A program made the position numbers and the translations under genes. Positions 46,701-58,300 of a stretch of DNA of 64,000 nt are shown here, piece after piece (the first letter of the stretch is position 1; each line of letters starts with the position of its first letter). Under the pieces are notes generated by a model that was given only the letters and a program-made list of their open reading frames with translations, was not told the DNA's origin and made no database searches. The stretch is from Cryptomeria japonica (Eukaryota > Streptophyta > Pinopsida > Cupressales > Cupressaceae), in assembly GCF_030272615.1 (NCBI RefSeq), contig NC_081412.1, forward strand, positions 140,348,747-140,412,746, in the 5' to 3' direction.

Positions 46701-49700
46701 AGGAAGTCCTTTTTGAAGACGTCAACACCAGATGCAGTCGAGTTGAAGGCATCATTCATCCAATTCAAGATAAGGTGTTTGAGGTGTTGTGTACCATTCT
46801 TGATAGGCGGATTGAGATCGAGATAGGTGTGGACATCCAAGAGTTGGAGGATAGAATCAAGGTCATCTTTTGCAAGAAGGAGAACATCACCATAGAAAAG
46901 CAACGAGATCAAATGTATACTACTATGTTCTTGATTGAGAAGACCAAAGAAATTGAACCTGGATGGGAGACGACTCTTCTCACTGCTTTTGATCAAGTCC
47001 TTCACTTGGAAGAACGAATGAAGAATCTTCCTGAGATTCCCATTGCTGAGATTGAGAGAATTGTGTCCAGATTCATTGAATATGCTAAGAAAGAGCATAG
47101 GAAAGGGAACAAGATTCCAGATGAAAAGTTGTTATAGGATGATGTGGCAACTTAATTCCTATTGGTCTATTTCTCCTCGGTATTTGTGCCAATTCTTTAT
47201 TGGCTATGGATTAGTAATGTTTATCTAAATGGGGACTTTTTTGTAACAAACCCTAATTAGGGTTTAGGTGTCAGAATCTCAGCCATTGATCTTCTTTCGA
47301 TCTGAGACCGTTCATTGTATTTGAGGATGCTATATATGCCCTCACTCATTTCATTTTTAGGGGTTAGAAAAGAGAGAGAGCTTAGAGAGAAGAAAGTTAG
47401 AAAGTTATTGTTGTAGCAAGATTGAGTAGTGAAGAAAGAATTTTGAACAATTGTTGTCCATTTGGCTATGAGATCAATAAAATATTGAAGTTATGGTGTT
47501 TTATTGCAATACTTGTGGCTACCTTCATGATTGTTTATCTTCTTGAATCACTCTCAGTTGAAATAGCATTTAAGTTCTAAGTTTGAAGGACAAAGTGTTG
47601 TGCTTGATCTTTGATAAGATTCACATTCCAAACCACTAGCTTCTTACTGATTGTAAGAACACCTTGTGTGGTCAATTGGAAACATTGAGATTGATTAAGA
47701 ATTCAATCATTCTTGGAAGTATTGATATGTATCTCTATGATAGTATCCATATCCTTGATGATTTGAAAGTTATTGAATCCCCTTAGAAGATCACATCAAT
47801 TCCAGTAGAGTTGTAATTCCTTGGCGATACTGAAATTGGTAGAATCTTATCAAGTCTAGTCTTCATTGAGTCATTCTTAGGATTAGTTCAAGTATTCCTT
47901 CCTTGAAACCCTTATTTTTTGACATTTTTTGAAATCTGTTAGTGTTAGGAAAATCCTGTTCCTCCATTTGGAAAGAAAGTAACACGGACAAGCTTTCTCT
48001 GAAAGTACGTAAGGCCCCTTGAAGAAACAGCATACACAAGGACCACTGGTGCTTATCCACACGTAGAGATCCTACAAAAAGAACTTTGAAGTCATCCCGA
48101 TTGATCCTTTTCGCGACATCTTCAGCATTCGAAGACTTTAATCAAGAGAGGATAAGGTACCTTTAGGTATTTTATTCTGTGTTTGGTTGTGTACAAAATA
48201 CACATCAACAGGTCCATACATGCCATCTTCATGCTTTGCCAGGCCGGCATGCTGAATCAAGAAATGAATCATCTTTTCTGCCTTTGCCAAATTATATCTC
48301 TCCTGGAGAGGAGAAGATTTCTCTAGTGTACACAATTCAAAAGCATTCATAGTTGGGCTATATGGGTTGACCCCAATACAGCCTTTAAGAAAACATTGAA
48401 TGGCAGCCACCACTTTAATAAGAGCCTCCAGTCTCTTGATACCCCTGAGTCCTGACAATATAACTGAAGCCATACCCCTAAATTGATAGCAGGTGCAAGG
48501 GAGAGTGGAAAGCTTTATTGGTGAAGCCTTGTCCACAACCTCATTGATTCCAGAGCAAAATTTACTGAGAGCCTTAGTTATTTCCTTGTCCTCCGTAATA
48601 ATGAAGACATTGCTTACAAAAATGGAAGAAATATTGAATTCACCTGATGTTTCACGGCTCCCTGAGGAAAATTGCTGCCCAGCACTTATTTGATCACAGT
48701 GAGCATGTTGTCACCCTGAAAAAATAACACTTTCTTCATTCTGCCCTCAATGATTTCCCCCATGAATGCCATCTGACGGACATTTGTTCCCAGCAGAATC
48801 AATGGCTTCATGGTGACAGGACAGTGCGGCAGAAAGATTGTTTTGGATATGCCAATCCAAGAGCTGGCGGGTATTAAAGCCAATTCAATGCATGAAATAA
48901 TGAACAGTACTGCCAAGTAGGGAAACAATTTGAATATGAAATTAGCATCCTCACAACAGATTTGAATGTGCTTGTAATTGTTATTATGACGCAGGGGTCA
49001 CTTCATGCTCATTATCCAAAACCCACAAAGATTTGGTCACATTCGATGGAGTCACCACTAACAAGATCTTCCATTTAATCTATTCCTTGATTTGAGAGAT
49101 AATCAGCAATTTTGTTTCCCTCTATAATAATGGTTGATACTTGATAGAGAAAGAACAGAGATTATCCAATTCGTTGAATGCCTTTTTCTTAGGCATACGA
49201 GGATGACCATAGAATTCCCTTCAATCATAATATTGTCAAGGCAGCATGCCTTTGCCAACTGTAGTCCAAGAAGCAAGGCTTCAGTTTCTGCTTCATTATT
49301 TGTGCCTGGTTTGAGCTTTTTGGAAGTTGCCTTGATCAGACTACCTGAAGAATCACAGATAACACAACCTGCCCTGGAGTGTTCCAGGTCACTATGAGAG
49401 GCGCCATCAAATTCAATTTCCAAGTGCCATTTGGTGGCAGATTCCATTTGATGTTAGAACAATCAATTGAGGGAAGAGGAGAGCTAGAAATCCCATGAAC
49501 AAGAAAACTTATCTGCATGTATTAGTTTTGTTTTCCTAGCAGAGTACTTTTCCATTTCTGTATGCTTTGGTCTCATGTTCTTCGACCGTTATAATTTTAT
49601 TGTATCTCCTCATAAAAATGTGGATTTCACATGGCTCAGTTACATTTCAAACTGACGAGTTCATTCGAAATCCTTTGTTACTTATTGATAGTTCCAATGT

Positions 49701-52272
49701 CTTTTCCTTCATCTTTCAATTTTAATTCTCCTTTCTTGCTCCGTATATCCTGATGATGGATCATGGAGTGTGATCCAAAATATTGATGGTTAAAAGTTAT
49801 CACACAGTTAAATCCAAAAATACAAATTTCTAAAATTATGGACTGTGGAAGGTTGACGTCTTTAACTGTCCAACCTTACCTTTTGCCTCTCGATATAGAG
49901 GATATTTCAGCACTGGAACAATTTCTTGATCCATGTGCATTGTTTTGATAGGTAAAAATTTAAAAAACAACTATGGCTGATCAGTAGCTGCAACCATTTA
50001 GAACATCCAAAATAATACTTCGTAGCTTTAATAACTTATCTTTAGCTGCTTTTGTTAAAAATAGTTTCTTTAAAAATTAGTTATGAAAGCCCACAACTAT
50101 AATTTCATTTTGTTCTAAAATGTCCTGCTATTCATTGTTGGAAAATTAAATTTATTTCTTACTTTGGATCTTAGTTCTGACTTGGGATTTTCTTCTAATA
50201 AATGATTGTCCACTGACGAAATGGTTAAAATAAATGACATTCCAGGTTCCATTTAAATACTATCAAAATACAAATGCACTGTTTCTGACCATAAAAGGTT
50301 GGAAATATACAAAAATGAGCATGATGAATAGTTAGTGTAGTTCACTCCAAATGTCGGTATAAAAACAATGCAGCGATATTCAAAAAATAATGTTAAAAAA
50401 TAAGCAGTTTAGAGTAGTTGTATTCATAGTTATTTTAATAGTTTCCCTTGTGTGCAACAATTTCTGTTTTCTGTTTATTAATTTTTGACATTATAATTTT
50501 AGTATCCATCTACATCTAATAGGCCTAGGCTTTAGCAATGGCATAATGGTTCAACTGTCTTGATGTTGAAAATGGATTGAACCATCTACAATGGTAATAT
50601 TATGGTCGTTTATCTTGAGCAAAGTTATATAGAGATTGTAAAATTGAACTGTGTTATCTCCATATTTGAGCTCGATGGACCTTTAGTGATAGATCTAGGA
50701 AAAGTTTCAATACACCACAGTGCAATAGCATACCTGAAATATATAACTTCTCAATGGCAAATGATATCTTTATGATCACATTTCCGTTGGGTAACTTCTC
50801 CAGTATTTGAAGCAACAAAAGGTAGCTTGACATTTACCTGATTTATGTTCTGCAAAATTGATTATCAGATATCATTAAAAGATAGATTTCAAGAAATAAA
50901 GTACCTAATAGTAATACAAGTCCAAGGAAATGTAGATGGTGATAGTTTAATTAGCATGTATATACATTTCTATCTCTATTTAAGATGGAACATTTACCTC
51001 TATATCTGATTGTAGTTTTTGTTGTCTGGAAGATAACTGGGCCAAGTGCTGAATGCTATGGAGTTTCTATCATTAAAAAATGCTAACCTAGTACCCACAT
51101 TTTTATCGAGTATTGGCAAATAAATTAAAATATAATAGCTGGATAAATCACGTTCCTTGAACATTTTAGTTCGTCCTTTATCAGACACGATTCATGTCCT
51201 TTTGCTTCTTGGATTATACTGCTTGTTGTACACATATTTTACTTGCATATATAGCATGTGTCTTGAAAGCATTTGTTGGCTTCTGAGACTTCTGATCTAT
51301 TTGGCTGTCCTATTGAATCTAAAATCTATTGGTGTTTTTGTTTCTGCAGGACGTTGTTGGAGTAGAATACCTGGTGTCCTTTGGAATAGGGTCCATGACA
51401 ATGACACTGGTGCTTCTTGGCACTTATACTATTGTTTTAGTCTTCCAGGGAAGGCCCCTACCTTCTTTGTATGTCCCTGGAGCGGTGGGCCCAGCTTTTC
51501 TTGCAGGTCTCCTTTGGAGCTTGGGAAACTTTTTCAGGTTTTCACTGCAAAACCCTCATTGCATAAGGAAAATGATTCTTCTTTCTTATGTGTGAAAAGC
51601 ACAAAGAAACCTTAGGATACCTTCTTTTGCTTTTTTGATCACCAGATGCTTATGTTAGTTAGAAATTTGCACCTGCCTTTTGTGCCCCTCCCCATTCTTT
51701 ATGACTTGGCTAATTTGTGTGGCTAGCCTACAAAATGCAAGATATAATATATATACATTATATCCCACTTTTCATTTGCTATTTATATGTTTGAGAAAAC
51801 ATAGACAATTCTACTAAAAGCAGAATTGTGTATTACAATGATAAATCTTCTTAAGATTTAGTGGTATTTTTACAGAATAGAATGTTTAGACAATCTCGTT
51901 TTTCATCTGCTATGTATATGTTTGAGAAAAATTGGAGAAGTTTACTAGAAGCGAAACACTTTACATGTAATTTTGGAAACTAGAGGGAAAGCAAACTAGT
52001 TTTCTACTTTTTTTGTAATAGATATCATTGTACTTTTTTCTTCTGTTTGATAACAGAGGTCTTTGTTGCCATGTAGCATATATGCAACTTTGGACTTGGG
52101 GGTAGCTCTTGGATGGCCATTAGTTCAGTGCCAACTCCTTGTAAGTGCCATGTGGGCTGTCTTTTTCTACAAAGAGGTGACAACTAAGACTGGAGCAGCC
52201 TTACTATTAGGATCATCTATACTAGTTGTCTCGGGCGCTATAATGCTCTCAATATTTGGGACAACCGGGTAA
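34703..52272 (+). CDS. TMEM144/GRP-like membrane transporter, six exons, 355 residues
   Basis: Exons 34703-34766, 36671-36777, 36878-37004, 39653-40038, 51350-51537 and 52077-52272 all have GT...AG borders and matching phases. Together they give 1068 nt: 355 residues plus TAA. The start context AAGATGG is good. About ten membrane helices are visible in two halves that echo each other: F-G-S-Y-A-V-P-I-K (18-26) and N-G-S-F-M-I-P-L-K (216-224), then W...F-K-E (106-113) and W-A-V-F-F-Y-K-E (317-324). A hydrophilic loop (about 141-188) separates them. This internal repeat and the length fit the TMEM144/GRP branch of the drug/metabolite transporter superfamily, which includes sugar or small-metabolite carriers. 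Substrate and membrane are unknown. Introns measure 1904, 100, 2648, 11311 and 539 bp. Confidence 0.88.
36671..36777 (+). CDS. Transporter exon 2
   Basis: Acceptor TTTATGCAG; completes the split Ala codon and gives A-V-P-I-K-M-P. Ends in phase 0 before GTAAGT. Confidence 0.9.
36878..37004 (+). CDS. Transporter exon 3
   Basis: Acceptor TCTGTTTCAG, only 100 bp after exon 2. Encodes helices three and four ([10 protein letters not shown]). Donor AGCA|GTGAGA, phase 1. Confidence 0.9.
37620..38330 (-). mobile_element. Possible LTR-element fragment in intron 3
   Basis: TGTAATGTCCC at 37619-37629 and, on the minus strand, the stretch GCTTGAGGACAAGCAATTTT near 38300-38281 followed by a G-rich run resemble the end of a plant gypsy pol and the start of its 3' LTR. 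No second LTR was found and coding content is minimal, so this is tentative. Confidence 0.3.
38342..38880 (-). pseudogene. DNA topoisomerase III alpha-like fragment (antisense, intron 3)
   Basis: Minus-strand frames encode I-A-F-N-I-I-D-V (about 38830), then L-L-Q-D-A-F (about 38735), then [18 protein letters not shown] (about 38690-38640), then in another frame P-E-E-Y-W-T-I-N. The [13 protein letters not shown] block followed by P-E-E-(F/Y)-W-T-I is characteristic of type IA topoisomerase III, a nuclear enzyme that resolves recombination intermediates. The piece is frameshifted, lacks the N-terminal Toprim domain and the catalytic Tyr region, and lies antisense inside another gene's intron. 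It is probably a captured or retroposed fragment. Confidence 0.65.
39653..40038 (+). CDS. Transporter exon 4
   Basis: Acceptor TTGGTTTTACAG. Encodes the end of helix four, helix five, the central loop and the start of the second half including N-G-S-F-M-I-P-L-K. Donor AAG|GTAATT, phase 0. Confidence 0.9.
41116..42860. repeat. Array of 11 near-palindromic hairpin units, about 170-bp period
   Basis: A core of about 40 bp reads TTTCGCTC, CT, GACCCTT, CCA, AAGGGTC, CA, GAGCGAAA. The outer 8-bp arms and inner 7-bp arms are complementary around a 3-nt loop. Copies start near 41116, 41292, 41458, 41633, 41801, 41977, 42144, 42311, 42478, 42644 and 42820, so spacing is 166-176 bp. The intervening 130 bp are only loosely alike (recurring CTTTTTTCC, AAGCTTGGACAAGG, GCCTTGGA-type motifs), so the core is far better conserved than the spacers. 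Confidence 0.93.
43388..43400 (+). promoter_or_regulatory. TATA box of the intronic element
   Basis: CCCTATATAAGAGAGG lies about 540 bp upstream of the ORF's ATG and follows the hairpin array. The spacing and context resemble a plant LTR U3/R junction. Confidence 0.5.
43935..47137 (+). pseudogene. Long ORF of the intronic element, function unknown
   Basis: The frame starts at ATG 43935 (M-T-T-P-K-V-G-G-S), shifts once near 44225, and then stays in one frame to 47137 with only three stops (45740, 46103, 46694): about 1,060 codons. The first 500 residues look globular and include [19 protein letters not shown] and [13 protein letters not shown] basic patch [11 protein letters not shown] follows (about 45610), then an acidic Gln/Ser/Glu linker, then a helical C-terminus with coiled-coil character. 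I recognise no enzyme motif. From memory, plant transposon-associated proteins (mobile-domain or putative plant transposon protein types) look like this. Its openness suggests a fairly recent coding history. Confidence 0.65.
47238..48130 (+). other. LTR-like region after the intronic ORF
   Basis: TGTAACAAACCCTAATTAGG is preceded by a purine stretch (AAATGGGGA) and followed by a TATA-like CTATATATG at about 47329 and a purine-rich GAGAGAGAGCTTAGAGAG. It is plausibly the 3' LTR of a retroelement. There is no matching copy elsewhere in the window. Confidence 0.35.
48138..48928 (-). pseudogene. Unrecognised coding remnant, minus strand, intron 4
   Basis: From 48928 to 48686 and, after a frame change near 48688, on to 48138, about 260 codons read with few interruptions ([17 protein letters not shown], then [14 protein letters not shown], then [12 protein letters not shown], then [19 protein letters not shown]). 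Composition is protein-like. It follows a LINE-type RNase H on the same strand, so it may be a downstream LINE ORF or a captured gene piece. I do not recognise it. Confidence 0.4.
49103..49490 (-). pseudogene. LINE-type RNase H fragment
   Basis: [38 protein letters not shown] and M-I-E-G-N-S are the RNase H motifs found at the 3' end of plant L1-type LINEs. An upstream [11 protein letters not shown] in another frame shows a frameshift near 49447. The RT is absent, so this is a 5'-truncated or broken LINE in the transporter's fourth intron. Confidence 0.8.
49500..51340. other. Remaining intron 4 sequence
   Basis: AT-rich with no coding signal recognised, up to the polypyrimidine tract of exon 5. 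Confidence 0.6.
51350..51537 (+). CDS. Transporter exon 5
   Basis: Acceptor TTTCTGCAG after an 11.3-kb intron. Encodes [10 protein letters not shown] and the L-W-S-L-G-N-F-F helix. Donor CAG|GTTTTC, phase 2. Confidence 0.9.
52077..52272 (+). CDS. Transporter exon 6 (terminal)
   Basis: Acceptor GCCATGTAG. Encodes the last two helices and ends I-F-G-T-T-G-stop. The stop TAA overlaps an AATAAA (52271-52276); a functional poly(A) signal is more likely further downstream. Confidence 0.9.
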
Positions 52273-53864
52273 TAAAGTAAACTCACTGTGCTGGACGTTC
52301 TTTCCTATTTGTTGTTGATTAGACATGCTGGTTAATATTTTTTCTCTGAAGTGTGAAGCATTCATTTTATTTATATTTTAAGTGGCATCATATTAACATT
52401 TAACAGAAAAAGTAGCAAAGCATTGACAAATTTAGAAGATATTCTGTTAATGAAACGCCCTAGCCCAACAAGAATGATGCAATGCCAATAGAAAAAGCTA
52501 CAAGAAAATGATGTATAGAAAAAGCCCCTACAGCACAATAAAATGCAGAGCAACAGTTTTTCAATGATCAACATAATGATAAACAAACAAATTTTATTAA
52601 TCAATAAAATCAAAATATAAAATTATTTACCAAAATACAGGCACATCTTTTTCCCAGAAGATCATTATCATTCAGGAGCTTCTACATGCAAAATTTTAAG
52701 GGAACTATATTGATATTGTGTATCTTTTTTGGGTTCCATATCAAATAAAAATATTTTTGTCTTAAAACACATTCAAGCAGTTGTTTTTCATTTTTGATAG
52801 ATTAATTGCAGGTTCTGTTGGGCTCTGCACCCCTGAAAAGAGGATACAAAAAGGTAGCCGTCACTGCAAACTACTAACATTTAAATCTGAAGAAGCTAAA
52901 TATATATTCTTTCCATGTTCTTTTCCTTATGTGATCTCAAAATCATTTGGGAAGATGCTTTTTTATTAAGTGAGCTTTTCTGTTGGAGACTCTTGTCCAT
53001 CCTTTTTGTTACATCCCTTTTTCTCATGAACAATTTCATTTTGTTTTGTTGCATAATAGTGATGTGGAGTTTATACTTGAAACTATGTGAATGCATCAGA
53101 TGGATGAGATACATTGAAAGAACGAGTTTTTATTTGATTAGATATGCAATCTGATGTTTTGATATGTATGATTCTAGATATGATCAAAGTTATGACCTAA
53201 CTACCTCTGTGAAACTAAGTGGATGCAGGAACCCCCGTCACCCTCAACGAGGAGAGGGAGAGTATCATGGGGGAGAGGGGCGCAAACATGAGAAGAGGTC
53301 AAAGTTGCCATCAATGCCAACTTATGCACAACTAAGATAAGTTGACCTTGCTAGGTTTAGAGTTGTCGACCTAGCGTCATTTTGGTTAGTGTCGGTAATA
53401 TTGTTGTTGGTGGGTTTGAATCTTGTGTAGGCTATAGTATGTCTTGTTAAGGTCGTCACCACCTTGCCAATAACTTCTGATATAAATTTATGTTTCTGGA
53501 ATAAAATAATGACTTAAATTAAAACGAGATATTGGTTAAACACAAACACATAGACACAGACACAGACTCACTCACATGTGTTTTACGTAATGATAATAAA
53601 CACATGCATATACATATTAAGTTAATACCTTTGGAAATTTAATACGGCTAATATAGCTGGACCCATATCGGTCCATTATGAGTAATACTTATATCGAGCC
53701 ATAATGTGAATTGGCAAGTATGAGAATAATATGCGGTGGGGATTCTAATAATCGACACATGGATCTTTTCTTGAGTTAAAATGAAATGAAATTCAAATTG
53801 TTAGTGCTGCATTCGTCTGAGCCGTTTCTTGATCTCTTGAAATTAAATGATATTTGGAGTCCGG

Positions 53865-53874
53865 CCATATAAGG
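53865..53874 (+). promoter_or_regulatory. CArG-box / TATA-like site
   Basis: CCATATAAGG fits the CC(A/T)6GG consensus bound by MADS-domain factors and also contains a TATAA. It is in a locally GC-richer setting with GGACGGAGCTCGCTC following, which looks like a core promoter. No coding sequence follows, so function is uncertain. Confidence 0.35.
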
Positions 53875-55057
53875 ACGGAGCTCGCTCATTCTTGGGGGGA
53901 TTATAATTAATCACTGAGAAAAAGATAGCAGAAAACATTGGCGCATGTATTTGGAAGGCGTAAGCTGTGAGAGATAGCTACCACGGGTTGTGGAGAGGGA
54001 GCTCGATAGCTTTAAAGCTGCAGTCTAAGCAACTCAATGACTCCAATCCTCAAACTCAGGCATGCGAAGTCTCACTTCTTTTAGTTTTTACTAGTTTTGA
54101 ATGAGTGCGAGCTTGTATAGCTCTGTAAATAGTACGGCTAATTCATATTCCATCTTTCCTTATCAAGCATTTTCTCATGAAATAATATGAGTCTTATTGT
54201 GTCAAAAATCCGCCAGAATTAATAGAAGCCAGTAATGCATGATACGTATTTCAATGTCATCTTTCTGCCAATAATGAAAAGATAACAACTATAGCAAGCC
54301 TATCGAATCTATTTGCTCTGGTCAAAATGTAAGTTTACCTAAGCAAAACTATTCTTTACTCAATCAAACTGAATCTTGAACGCAAACACATAAACGGGTC
54401 TAAGGAACCCTGTAAATTATTTCACTAAGGAAAGACATTGTGAGTAGTTATTATATTCTTTAGAGGCTGCAATTGGATACGTATAAGGGAGTAGCCTAAA
54501 ACCTAATTTTTTTACTTAATTCAAGAACAAAAACCATTTCATGAACTTGGGTGGAGACATTGTTGTCTCAATAAGAAACACTTTGTGTTACTTAGAAGCT
54601 TCTCTCTCATGAAGACATAGCTGCAAGATAGGAATCTGATTGTATTAGTTGCAGAATTATAGTGGACAATTCCAATTCTTTATTATTAGATAAGAAGAAC
54701 AAGCTCATGAATGGTCACCTATTTGGAATAAGAAATGCATTTTATTGGCCTGCACCTATAGGCATGCAAGTAATTGCAGTAAGAGGAAGAGTATGCATTC
54801 AATTAGGGTGCAAAATTGGCATACAATTGTATGCATGCAGAATGTAGCAAGTGCACGTTAAGGGTATGCATGTAAGGTGCTATTATAGATTCTTAGATAA
54901 ATTTTTAAGTAAGAATTGAATTTCTTGTTCAATTATACTTGTTGGATCGTACAAGGAAATGTCAGTTGACTAGTGAGCTTAGCTGAGTGTAAATACTTTT
55001 GTAGATGCTTCAAAGCTGCAAGTTAAAACCTTCCAATCCATATGAACAAGATAGAAA

Positions 55058-55142
55058 TGATTAAATCATGTTTCTAGAGTTCTCCATTGCTATTGCATGT
55101 GATTAAATCATGTTTCTAGAGTTCTCCATTGCTATTGCATGT
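55058..55142. repeat. Perfect 42-bp tandem duplication
   Basis: TGATTAAATCATGTTTCTAG and the following 22 bases occur twice without any difference, at 55058 and 55100. Perfect identity implies a recent event. Confidence 0.95.
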
Positions 55143-55351
55143 GAACTAGAACGTCATAACCTCAATGCAGAGCAAGCATGCTCTTAAGCCATTGTCGACC
55201 TCCACCAGGTTAATTAGAACACAAGAATATATAAGTATCAAGTTGAGTAGGGTGGGTGGACAGATGATTGCACACATGTCGTGCATATTTAACAAGACTA
55301 AATCCTTTGGCCAAGGTGGTGCATTGTTCTGCATGCGCCCGTTAGTTCACC

Positions 55352-55393
55352 AGAACCAGATACCTGTAGAATAGAACCAGATACCTGTAGAAG
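55352..55393. repeat. 21-bp tandem duplication
   Basis: AGAACCAGATACCTGTAGAA with one joining base occurs at 55352 and 55373. Confidence 0.9.
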
Positions 55394-58300
55394 TCTATAG
55401 TGTGCGACCGACTAGAGGTGTGTAAGTTTCTAAACACCAGGCTCAGATGGCAATTAGATCTAGTCTTGTGTCCGCACCCTCGCGAAGGGTAGGGCCACTT
55501 TTGGAAGGAAGGTGAGCGGGGGCAACCGCCAGGTCTATGGTCGGAGGTAAAGCATCCCAATGATACTCTCCCTCAAGCAGAATATGCCAATACTTGATTG
55601 GACATCAACTCGTATAAAATACGAGACATTGTAGCTTCTAAACTGTTCTTCATTTTCTCATCATGTTCTGTATGTTTACATGATGTAGTGGATTATAATA
55701 TTTAGAATCGCTTGCTTTCAAGCTTTCCTTTTAGTTAGTATTTAATACTTACATGTCAAATTGTGAAAAGATGAAATTATTATACAAAATTTTGTTTATG
55801 CAATTTTAGATAGCATTCTTTAATAAAAGATGCATATTGTTCTATAAATTTTCTTGTCAGATTAAAAGGTGTTGTTACACTTTTTTAATTTTTTGGTAGT
55901 TACATCCTCTAGAGCTAAATCCCCAAACTTCTCAACAGAGGGAAATTCCTCCTCCAAAGGCTCTAAATGAAAAGCCTCAGATCCAAGCTTTTTCTAAGGT
56001 AAAAGTTCTTTAGTATAAATTATGAACCATTGTTTTTGCTTCTTTTGAACTAGCATTTTGTTTCATCCAAAGGCATCGTAATATTTGCTTCCTAATCATT
56101 CTCTAGGTTGGAAGGCACTGCCTTTTTCCTTCAAATCGGGCTTACAAGGAGAAGGCTTTTGACTAGACTGAATAGATTGCATTTCTAGTCAACCAACAAA
56201 CTTGTTATCCCGAACAGTAAGAGGAATGGAAGTACATCCCATAGCCGAAATCCCCTCTAAAACTTAATCCTTGAATAGAGAAGCTTCATCTACTTGGCTA
56301 TCTTCCATCGGGTTGTACTAGAGGCATACCTTTTTTCACCTAGGTATGCATTTGATGAATACCCAAGGCTAACAGGTTTTTACGTTTAAACGCCAACTTT
56401 GTAGAATAGAGTTGTTTCTAGATCTTATTGCCAACTTTCATCCAAATTTCAGCTAGAAGATTGTTGATATTCAAATTTGCACGTTCGTGCACCTCTACAT
56501 GGGAAATCTTGTAAATGTGGGGTGTGATGTACAAGATAACCTCTAGATTAAAAAGACGACTCTCCTTATGATATTCAATGAGTTCTTGATTTGACTTTAA
56601 GAGGAAAAGGGAAGAGTTTGTGTCACAACCTTATTTTATTATTTATTTATTTAATCATTTTATTAATTATTATTTATGAATATATATTAATGGCTATGTT
56701 ATTTATGAACATCGAATTGTAATTAAAATATAACTCTTGACTAATTTTTATCAAGATATTATTAATGACTAAATTATTGTTTATAAATTATTATTTTATT
56801 ACCAATATTAGAATTTTAATATTTTATTAAAAGACATCTCATGATATTAATATTTACATATTTTATTTTAAAAATTATCTAATATTTTATTTATAAATTA
56901 AATGTTCTTTATATTAAAAATCTAAAAACAAAATTATCATTTTATTTAAATATAAAATGAATAATAATTAAAAAAAGAATCTTTATTTATAAGAAAATAA
57001 GAAAGTAGATAAACAAGGATAACATGCATATGTATGTATATGTATTTATCACATGTAAGGCAACGGAAGTTGGAGAGTTTTTCGATAGAGAAAAATACTG
57101 AGAAGATGAAATTGAACTATTTTTAGAGGGGAGATAATTGCATACACATGAAGGATAAGATTTTATAAGAGGATTATTATGGGGATGCACAATAAGAGAA
57201 TGGGAATAGATCGGGTTATGGCATTCTGAGCAATTAAACAAGGCGGCAAATGCAAATATGTGGGGAAAATAAATTGTGGCACACTATATTTTGAGGATGA
57301 AATCGTTGCATGCATTAGAGAGGCTATTAGATTTCCGTAAGGATAGGAATTACCATGTTATGCATTTGTAATGGGATTAAATAGTTTTGTTGTAGCAATA
57401 GGATGAAACATTACAAAGTGGAACCATATCATCAACAATTCACAAACCCCATCTATGCCTTAGCATTTGCATGCATCTTTAGTTGGAAGGCATTTCTCAA
57501 CCAAGAAATATACAATAAAGTCTTCCTTTGTGTATTAAAACCATGGAATGTTTAGGTTTAGGTAAAGAGATTAAAATAAATGCAGGGGTGGATTATGATA
57601 GTTCATACATTGGAAACCATAACTTGCTTCCATTAGAATATTCGTAAACGTGTTGAAATGTTTACCGATAGTACCCTACTTTAAGGGTAGATTTTCTTCT
57701 TATTTACACAATAACTTTTGAGTTATGAATGCCATCGTAAATGAGTTTAGATAAATTATTATGATGAATATCACTATCCAAGCTTGTTAATGATATAGCT
57801 CTTAATGTGGACAAGGGTTAATGATAGGAAATAAATATTGCCTCAAGTCTAAACCTTGGGGGTTGGTTTCTAGAATAGGAATGCTATAGACTTTCATTAT
57901 TGTTCCATATTACATAGGTTATTCGTTGAAAACTTAGATCTTGATTATATTTTATATTTGAGGCAATGGTAATAATTTTAGAAGGTTATTTGATTACAGA
58001 GAACAATAATTTATGATATATGATATCAATATTTGAATATTCTATGTTATCAACTGATAAGAATATAGCAATGATATAATGTTGACTTGTTATTAATGAA
58101 AAATCATGAGAGTTTTATCTTATTAAATTGTAGAGAGGATAAAAGAAACTAGAATAGGATTGATATAGTGATTTAGATATAGAAATAGAGTCAAGTTTGG
58201 GTTGAAGATTCTTTATTTTGAAGTTATTATAATCTATACTACCTCCTTAAGGAATTATAGAAGACTTATCATCTTAGACATATGGTAGCGGCTCGTCTTT

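Larger units (their letters stand above)
40623..48130 (+). mobile_element. Retroelement-like insertion in intron 4 (limits uncertain)
   Basis: The block begins with TGTTGTGACC at 40623. It contains a hairpin-repeat array, a TATA box at 43390, a long leader, a roughly 1,060-codon decayed ORF and a second LTR-like region after 47238 that starts TGTAACAAACCCTAATTAGG and has its own TATA-like CTATATATG. This order suggests an LTR element with long LTRs, but the two ends do not match each other, so either one LTR was replaced or two different elements adjoin. No pol motifs are visible. Confidence 0.5.

Noticed and set aside
51157-51615. 152-codon frame as a separate gene
   Set aside because: It crosses exon 5 in the wrong frame; the frame at 51350-51537 that continues from exon 4 is the conserved one.
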